This document shows, piece after piece, positions 56,440 to 64,000 of a stretch of 64,000 bases of DNA. The stretch comes from Arcuatula senhousia. Taxonomy: Eukaryota; Mollusca; Bivalvia; Mytilida; Mytilidae. Numbering within the stretch: the stretch's first letter is position 1; each line of letters starts with the position of its first letter. The DNA is taken from positions 21,015,838 to 21,079,837 of the forward strand of contig OZ020308.1 in the NCBI GenBank assembly GCA_963971305.1, given 5' to 3'. The translations under genes were made by a program, and so were the position numbers. Below the pieces are notes generated by a model. It searched no databases. It was not told the DNA's origin and saw only the letters and a list, made by a program, of their open reading frames with translations.

Positions 56440-57744
56440 AGCTCACCTGACGTCCGTCGTCTGTCGTCCGTCGTTCGTCCGTTACTTTTTCAAAAATCTT
56501 CTTCTCTGAAACAACTGAAGGGAATTTTTCAAATCTTGGTCAAAGTATTTATCAGGGCATGATGTTTAAAAATTGTGTTCGGCTTTATGATTTGTCAACT
56601 AACATGGCCGCTGTTACTAAAAATAGAACACGGGGTAAAATGACATTCAAATGCTTATAACTTGAAAACTAAAACAGATAGAAAAAATCTAAAGGATCTT
56701 AGGCTATTCAGAATCAAAAGCTCTACTTAAGTCTCCATTGGGTCGAAGTTGTCATATGACCTCCTTTAGGGATTATGGCCCTTTAAAGGTGAAAAATAGT
56801 GATTTTTCGTGTTTTTGGCCTATAGATTGGAAACTATTGCAGTTAGAGTAAAGCTGTTGCTTGCTGAAAAGTTCAGCTCATTTAATTGAGCTCTACAAGT
56901 CTTCATAGGGTCAAAGTTGTCAGATGACCCCTTGTAGGGATTACTACCCCTTAAAGGTGAAAAATAGTAATTTTTTTCATGTTGTTGGCCCATAGAACGA
57001 AAACCATTGCAGTTAGAGAAAAGCTGTTGCTTGCTTAAATTTTCAGCTCATTTAGATCTACAAAAGTCTCCATAGAGTGGAAGTTGTCAGATGACCCCTT
57101 ATAGGGGTTACAACCCCTTAAAGGTGAAAAATAGTGTTTTTGGCCTATAGAATGAAAACTATTGCAGATAGAGAAAAGCTTTTGCTTGCTTATATGTTCA
57201 GCTAATTTAGCATTACAAAAGTCTCCATAGGGTGGAAGTTGTCAGATGACCCCTTATAGGGGCTACAGCCCCTTAAATGTGAAAAATAGTGTTTTTGGCC
57301 AATTGCAGATAGAGAAAAGCTGTTGCTTGTTTAGATGTTCAGCTCATTAAGCTCTACAAAAGTCGTTATAGGATCGAAGTTGTCAGATGACCCCTTATAG
57401 GGGTAACAGCTAGCTAGACCCTTAAAGGCAAAAAGTAGCGTTTTTGGCTATAGAATGAAAACTATTGCAGATAGAGAAAACATGTTGCTCGCTTAAATGT
57501 TCAGCTCATTTAGCTCTACAAAAGTCTCCAGAGGTTAAAGTTGACAGATGATCCCTTATAGGGATTACAGCCCCTTAAAGGTGAAAAATAGCGTTTTCAT
57601 GTTTTTGGCCTACAGAATGAAAACTATTGCAGATAGAGAAAACCTGTTGCTTGCTTAAACATTCAGCTCATTTAGCTTAACAAAAGTCCTCATAGGATTG
57701 ACATCAAGACCAGGTGAGCGTTTCAGGCTCCTGGGAGTCTCTTG
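56440..57744 (+). mobile_element. Family A element A6
   Basis: TTTTTAGCTCACCTGACGTC at the 5' end, GTCCGTCGTCTGTCG run, about seven units, then GACCAGGTGAGC, GGCTCCTGGGAGTC and TCTTG|TT. The 5' hairpin is shortened. Confidence 0.8.
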
Positions 57745-58216
57745 TTGAACTTGCTAGACTTCTAGCCTTGCCTGTGGGCGATGATGGTCTAAATTGTTTA
57801 ACAAGTTATGGTACACCATTAATATTTGGTATGCATTTGCATAAGAATCAGAACAGATCAAAATCAAAAGTGTTTCATCTGTATGTTCCTAAAGCCACGA
57901 TCGAATGACAAAACTAATCACTAATTCAGACAATACAACAAACAAAAACACATTATACAACCGTCAAAACCGCAATCAGCAACATGAACTCATGACGAAG
58001 GGAGAATGAACTGGACACACAGGTAAAACTTTATTTCCACTTCTACGTCATAGCTGGGATAAAAACTGAACAATATTTAGTTGCATTTCAGGTTATCTGA
58101 AATGGTAGTCAAGACCTAATAATCACAAAACAGCGTATACATTTGAGTGGACAATAAATAAATATTTAAAAGAAATCAAAAACCCCTTTGTATATTTATA
58201 TACACGGTCACACTTG

Positions 58217-59157
58217 TAATAATAATAATAATAAATTCTTTATTTATAGAGGGTAACACAGTTAGTTTACAATATTATTATACTTACAAAGTAAAAGTAT
58301 GCAATAATCATGACAATATAATAACTAATCTTCCCTGAGGCCCTCATAGGAATTACATTAAAAAACAATATTAATGAACAATATGCAAACAAAATCTATA
58401 GAAAACAAAAGCCAATGTTTACACAGATCAAAAAATAAAGATAAAAAAGAACTATGAACAAGAATGAAGTAAATGACTCTTTATTTTCAATTTAAACAGG
58501 TTTGTATTACAGATAGCCTGTACTTGAGTTGGTAAATCATTCCGTAAAACAGAACCTGAGTATTGGAAGGATCTTTTATAGATTTCTGTTTTAGGCTTTG
58601 GTACAATTAGCCTTTTCTTTGACACATTATTTCTCAAATCATGGGTGTTGTTTGAGAATGTGAACATGTTTGTTAGGTAAATGGGAGCTTTTTCAGTTAG
58701 ACTTTTTTGGATCATTAGATCAATGTAGATATTTATGATATTTAATTCTGATATCAACTGTCATCCATCCCAATTTCTGAAAAAGAGGTTCTGATGGCGA
58801 TAAGGGTTCTGCATCTAAAATTAACCTAGCAGCTCTTTTTTGAAGTTTAAGTATTTTTGTAATACCTTCACTTCCACAGTTTCCCCAAACGATGCAACAA
58901 TAATCAATCAATGGGAGAATATAGCCATTATAAAAAGTTTTTCTAGTTTCAAGATTAAGAAATTTTTTGATTTTAGAAAGTAAAAAGAGTCTAGATGAAA
59001 TATGGGAACATATATGGTCAATTTGATGTTTCCAACTCATGCAACTATCAATCTTTACTCCCAAAAGTTTTTCACATGAAGAATATTGTAATATTTCATC
59101 ATTTATAGACAAAATAGGTTTCTCTGGGTATAAGGATAGTCTCTGATGGGGCCACAA
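58217..59157 (-). mobile_element. 5'-truncated CR1/L2/Jockey-like LINE (C-terminal reverse transcriptase region)
   Basis: Minus-strand frames at 59157-58720 and 58757-58452 match the C-terminal part of non-LTR retrotransposon polymerases: LLGVKIDSCMSWKHQIDHIC, YILPLIDYCCIVWGN, ILKLQKRAARLILDA, LFQKLGWMTVDIRIKYHK, and DLRNNVSKKRL with SVLRNDLP. One frameshift separates the frames near 58720-58757. The 3' end is a (TTA)n microsatellite (58217-58234 on the plus strand), as in CR1/L2-like tails. The endonuclease and RT catalytic core are absent. Confidence 0.85.
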
Positions 59158-59759
59158 TTAAAATATTGTTTGTTTGCTGTTGCCGACTCAGGGTTGAAAC
59201 AGGTGGGTAGGTAGGGAGGGAAATTATTTTTTTTTTTGGTCTGACAGAGGTTTTATATACAGAGTTAAAAACATGCATTCAAAGCCTTAGTACTAGTATA
59301 AGCAAACTTACATTTAATTAAGTTTTATACTACTGAAGGAAAAGGGTTACTAAATCCTTTTTTGAAAGATTTTCTACTTTGCAGGTTAACTCCTAAATTT
59401 ATATACTACATGTACTACTGGTTGAGTGTAACTATGTGGCGAGATTAATTTTACATACACTGCAATTCTATATTTATCAAATCTTGAGGAAAGAAAATTT
59501 ATTTTTTAGGTGGGTGTCAGAGGCAGATTATTTATTTTCATTTTTCCCACTGTCAATGCTAGATTATTTTATTTACAAAAACTGCCAGGCACCCTTTAAG
59601 AATCAAACGGTTGTCCCCTAAATCTGGAAGTAACAATTTTCACACATACTAGTAGGGGATGTCCCAATTTCAGCATAATAAAACACAGCCTGGCATAAAT
59701 CTTACACCTCACATTGTTTGCAATACATTGAACAGAGTGAAAATATTTTTAGAAAAGAG

Positions 59760-59990
59760 GTTAGTCTAAAAAAATACAAATCATTAAATGCATTTGTCAA
59801 TACTAGGCTAACCTCTACTAGTATTGAACACCGCATACATGTACTTGTAAGTATGGCCACTGGCACATATTAAACATTGTTTTTTTTTTTAAATATTAAA
59901 AGATGAGGTTAGTCTAAAAAATACAAATCTGACATTAAACACATTTTGTCAATACTAGGCTAACCTCTACTAGTATTGAACACCACATAC
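59760..59990. repeat. Tandem duplication next to a splice donor
   Basis: GAGGTTAGTCTAAAAAA through TCAATACTAGGCTAACCTCT and ACTAGTATTGAACACC occurs at about 59758-59836 and 59905-59984, 148 bp apart. The right copy ends at the donor of the exon at 59991. Confidence 0.8.
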
Positions 59991-60447
59991 CTGTGAATCT
60001 GGGCATATCCTTGTTTTTTAGTTTTGGTTTTTTCTCGCATGCGTTGGCAGTGCTCATCAAAGTGGTAAATGCATTTTTTTTCGTCTGCATAACAGGGCCA
60101 GGGGGTGATGGGTCTGCAAATGGCTTTATTTTAAATGTAACACACTTTAAACTTTTTTCAAAGTTCAGTGCAACACCGATGGTTTCATTTAAATCAGGAT
60201 GAAAAACGTCCAGTGATTTCAACTTAGAAGACAGGTTTATTGAAATTGTGTCAGCCTTCCCCAACGTAAAATTTGGGGAATCTTCTAGTAAATCGTCTAA
60301 AACATCACCCCATGTCTCGTCGTCGGAGTACTGATACAGAGCATTAGTTACAATATTGTCTCTTCCTTCGACCGTAACGTTGCAACACAGTGTTACAGTC
60401 TTCGATGAAGCTCGTTTCACCCCCGGCCCCGTTTCGAGGGACGCCAT
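59991..60447 (-). CDS. First exon of an unrecognised gene
   Basis: ATG at 60447 (minus strand) opens 152 codons plus one base, ending at the donor TTCACAG|GTATGT. The start MASLETGPGVKRASSKTV is followed by VTLCCNVTVEGRDNI, ETWGDVLDDLLEDSPNFTLG, DTISINLSSKLKSLDVFHPD and KSLKCVTFKIKPFADPSPPG, then KKNAFTTLMSTANACEKKPK. The first 110 residues alternate like a small beta-rich domain. The rest is a basic linker. I do not recognise the family. No following exon was identified at lower coordinates. Its phase-1 end happens to fit the EIF2B1 exon at 53113. Confidence 0.6.
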
Positions 60448-60449
60448 CC

Positions 60450-62620
60450 TCTCACCTCGTGGTACTTAATTTTTAATCAATGTCGTTAGAAAACGTGCTT
60501 TTAAAGCTCTTTTCGGCATCTTTTCAAACGTTTAATCGATCGAGAATCAGCAGGAACGACTAATTACCGAAATTGAATAAGAACAGAGATATACCGCAAC
60601 GGACGCGAGGTAGACGAAAATATTAGAAATAAAAAAAATTTCTTTTTCTGGAAAGCAAAATAATTTTCCCCAGCGGTGGTAAACTGTCCCAATCGGCCGG
60701 AAACGGCAAACAACTAAAATTTTATTTTTGGCCTGGGTGCCTATGAACATACATTTAGTTTTAAGATGATTGATAAACATATTATTTCTTCTATCAAGGA
60801 ATGATGCTAGTTCTTGGAAAGGGACAAAAAATAGGTTGTCCCATGAATGGGGAAACAACAAGGGGTTGCACTAAGTAGTTAACAAAGAATAACCCCTCTC
60901 GACAATTCGCATAACAGTAAGTAGTATAGGATAGGATAGGTCTATAATGGATATTATTCTTAATAGGCAACTATATCCATATCCTCTTTTGACTCTCTAT
61001 GATCCTCTATTATTGTCATTAATCTTGCGACTTACATGTACAGTTTGCAGGTCAATGTCCATAGAGTAGTCTTATTTGAAATCCTGGTTTACCCAGAACT
61101 TGTTCAGTCAAATTTCAAACTGCATTACAAATTTTGCCTGATCTACATGTGTTTCACTTGGCATATTATTCTTAATGTAGATGCCCAACTGACTGGCAAA
61201 GGGGAGGCTCATTACAACTCACAGCAATAAAGATGTGCATCAAATTTGAAATCAATCCCTTCAATAGAAGCAGAGAAATCTGTTAACTTGTTAAGGACAG
61301 ACAGACAGACCAACAAGGTGATTGCAATATGTGTCACGCAAGTTGTGTGAGACTCGCACATTTAGTCGGCAATTTGGCAGCAAATTTCTTTGATATTTTA
61401 ATTTTTTCCTTTGATCTTTCAATTTTTCATAAAATCTCACACAACTTGACAGCCCTGGTCTTACAAGCAGAGTTATATGTCCAATAAAACCCCTTTGTAC
61501 AGTTCAATAAGCGTACTAGGCTACATGAGGGCCACAACAAAGGCCACACACACAAACTGGGAAGGATTCATATACATGTAAACTAAGCATCAAGTTTGTT
61601 TACCAATTCACTGAGAATAAACAAATATGTTTAAACTTCTTTGACATATTGATAATGTTTGACTTTAGTATAGACAATCTTCCAAAAGTGCCATTCTGAA
61701 AAGTTCCAGATGTTAGAATAGGGGTCACAAGAGTGGGGTTCCCGCAGGGTACCCCCTCAGGTCGCAAGGACGCTTTTAAAAGGCATATTTTCATGATTTT
61801 GGGGGAGGTCGCAGGTCTTTTTTTTGGCATAGGTCGATTTTATGAAGTGTAGGTCGGAAGTCGCCCTTAAAAAGCCCTCAGGTCGCAGGTCGTTTTTAAC
61901 CCTGGGGGAGCCACAGAGTGGGGGTAAAATGGCGGCTTTTTTAGAAGAGAGAACAGGGTCTGAATTATTCTATCAATCTATTAAATGTGTTTTCTTGTGG
62001 AAAACAATGAAACATGAAATGAATTAATTTGATTCACTCGGAGGGTCCTTTCAAACCAATTCATTTACACTTAAATAATGAAAATTAAAAATTCTCTTTT
62101 ACGCGAAATTGACATCGGCAACCAGTTATCCAGTAATTTGAGGTAAGATTTCGATAATTAGCAAAAAAATCGAAATTGGAAGATCGTCTATATTTTAGAA
62201 CAAGATGTGATTTTTTAAAACTTTAAGACCCTCCCTTCGGGAGCGATAATGGTAGACATGTCAATATTTTAGTTGTACTATGAGCTGAATTTTCCTTCAA
62301 CGTCCGGTTTAGCACACGCTTGTTTTCCCGAACTTTCAGCGTCTTTTTAACGTTTTTATCTTTGAAAATTTTAGATGTCATTAAACGCTCACATAACCCA
62401 CAAGAAAAGCTAGTTTGTTATTATTGTCTGACCAAAAAAATTAAATTAATTGAAACTTTGGGAGCGCAACAGGTTTTACCTGCTACATATTAAAGTTGAA
62501 AGCAAGCCTTGACAACTGTATTGAATTAGCTGATAGTTTGAAAATTTGATGTTAGGCATTTTAGAACAAGTAGTAAATAAATAAAATTCTGATTAACCGT
62601 CTTTTTCCATATTGTCTCGA
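60450..62620. other. Intergenic or upstream region, no gene supported
   Basis: It contains CAGACAGACAGACC (near 61300) and a GGTCGCAGGTCG-rich stretch at 61750-61900. The 60-100 codon frames here show no family motif. The promoter of the exon at 60447 is probably in 60450-60700, but no clear TATA box was seen. Confidence 0.4.
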
Positions 62621-62630
62621 TGGCTGTCTC

Positions 62631-63884
62631 ACAGGCGCTCGGGTACCATCAGTGTTTTTCGTTATTGTCAATAAAAATACTAATTTCCCTTTATTTACCC
62701 CTTCTAGTAACATTCTTTGCGCAGAATCAATGAAAATTCACTTTATTTCCACCTTTTGACATTTTCCAGAAATCACTCTATATATAATATCAACAAGGCC
62801 AGCAACTGGCCGCCATCGAAGTTTCGATCGAAGCGAGGTGGGTGGAATTTTATGATAAATCATAACAAAAAAAATGGCGGCCAGTTGCTGGCCTTGTGAA
62901 TCCGGGTCGTTTCGTACCGATTCCTGTTCGTACCGGGTCGTTTCGCACCGGGTCGTTTCGTACCTACAACTGAGTCGTTTCGACCCTATTTAGTTAGAAC
63001 ATTGTGTAGAAAGATTGTGATATTCAAGTTGGAATATATGAATAATTTGAGCATAACTGAATAAAAGAAATGACCAAAACCACTAAGATACACGAACACA
63101 GTCACAAAAAAAATATTTTGTTAATTTTAAAGTTGTCTATGTGTGGGTTTAGTTTTTAAATGTTTTTATTATGTATTTAACAATATTTATTTTAAATAAA
63201 AATGTCTAATAGAATGAATTGAGAAATTGGATTTTTTTCCCTGCTACACTGATTGTATATTCTGATATTGTTGTTAAATGATCAAACAATTACCGAATGA
63301 ATAAACAAATTAAACTCAATTAATGAGACAATGATTTGAATCATTAATGTAAACAGATAGCCAACCCTTTCATTAGAATTAATTTACAAAACAATCATAG
63401 CTTGGGTGTAAATTACTCATTAACCCAGCCAACTTTGACTTTGTTCCTAGCAATAAAAACAGAAAATTCTCATGACTTGCATAAAATTTTCGTTAAAGAA
63501 AACATCAAAATTCTCGAAATATATTTTTCACGGTAATACAAAAGAGCAGTTAAAAAAATACAAAACAAATACCTTTATCCAGTTCCTCTGAAAGATCGGT
63601 ACGAAACGACTCACCTATTTTTAAAATCGGTACGAAACGACCCGGTACGAACAAGTTTAGGTACGAAACGACCCTAGGTACGAACGGGTTTCGGTACGAA
63701 CAGTCCCGAGACCTGGCCTTGTTGATATTATATATAGAGTGATTTCTGGAAAATGTCAAAAGGTGGAAATAAAGTGAATTTTCATTGATTCTGCGCAAAG
63801 AATGTTACTAGAAGGGGTAAATAAAGGGAAATTAGTATTTTTATTGACAATAACGAAAAACACTGATGGTACCCGAGCGCCTGT
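62631..63884. mobile_element. Foldback element with 172-bp terminal inverted arms
   Basis: Arms 62631-62802 and 63713-63884 are inverted copies of equal length with no difference seen by eye (ACAGGCGCTCGGGTACC ... CAACAAGGCCAG). The inner flanks carry many GGTCGTTTCGTACC-type motifs on the left (62905-62990) and their inverse on the right (63596-63707). The core is AT-rich. No transposase frame; the 28-residue peptide start shared by frames in both arms is a consequence of the inversion. Confidence 0.8.
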
Positions 63885-64000
63885 GGGCTGTCTGTTGCAA
63901 TAGTTCGCTTTTCGGATTTTCTCGGAGAAATTGCTCGAAACTATGAAAACGTCAGAGAACACCGAAAGAAACAATAAGACAATTCTGTGTCATTTATTTT

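Noticed and set aside
53012..60447. Splicing of the exon at 59991-60447 onto EIF2B1
   Set aside because: The phase fits, but one in three would by chance. The human alignment needs only about five extra residues, not 152. Kept only as a test in the findings.

Overview
The window is eukaryotic, AT-rich and intron-rich, and packed with short non-autonomous transposons. Introns follow GT-AG, exons are short, and repeat families with 150-185 bp internal tandem units, TTAA- and TA-flanked MITEs and a CR1/L2-like LINE tail dominate the non-coding DNA. Repeat texture and protein divergence fit a bivalve mollusc, possibly a mussel; this is inference, since no organelle or rRNA marker is present.

Positions 2111-33986 (+) hold the 3' part of an ERCC6L/PICH-like gene, a SNF2-family anaphase-bridge DNA translocase. 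Eighteen exons can be joined with consistent phases through every junction (1350 codons plus stop). The N-terminal exons lie left of the window or are missing. Exons 1-13 carry the helicase, exons 14-16 an acidic tail rich in S/T-P, SUMO-acceptor-like and SUMO-interaction-like motifs, and exons 17-18 the C-terminal TPR-like segment. A decayed copy of exon 1 sits just upstream, and a 12-nt in-frame microexon candidate lies between exons 5 and 6.

Positions 34000-44950 are mostly transposons: helentron-like elements A and B, one nested in the other, the H repeat, and a tail-to-tail pair of A elements.

Positions 44979-53113 (-) hold eight coding exons of EIF2B1 (eIF2B alpha subunit), complete except for the short first exon. 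A roughly 50-bp tandem repeat is built from one of its own exon-intron junctions.

Positions 53900-56320 (+) may hold a small secreted-protein gene (TATA box, signal-peptide first exon, possible terminal exon and poly(A) signal). Positions 58217-59157 (-) are a 5'-truncated LINE. Positions 59991-60447 (-) are the first exon of an unrecognised gene. Positions 62631-63884 form a foldback element with two 172-bp arms.

The two confident genes are convergent housekeeping genes for chromosome segregation and translation control. The sequence gives no sign that they work together.
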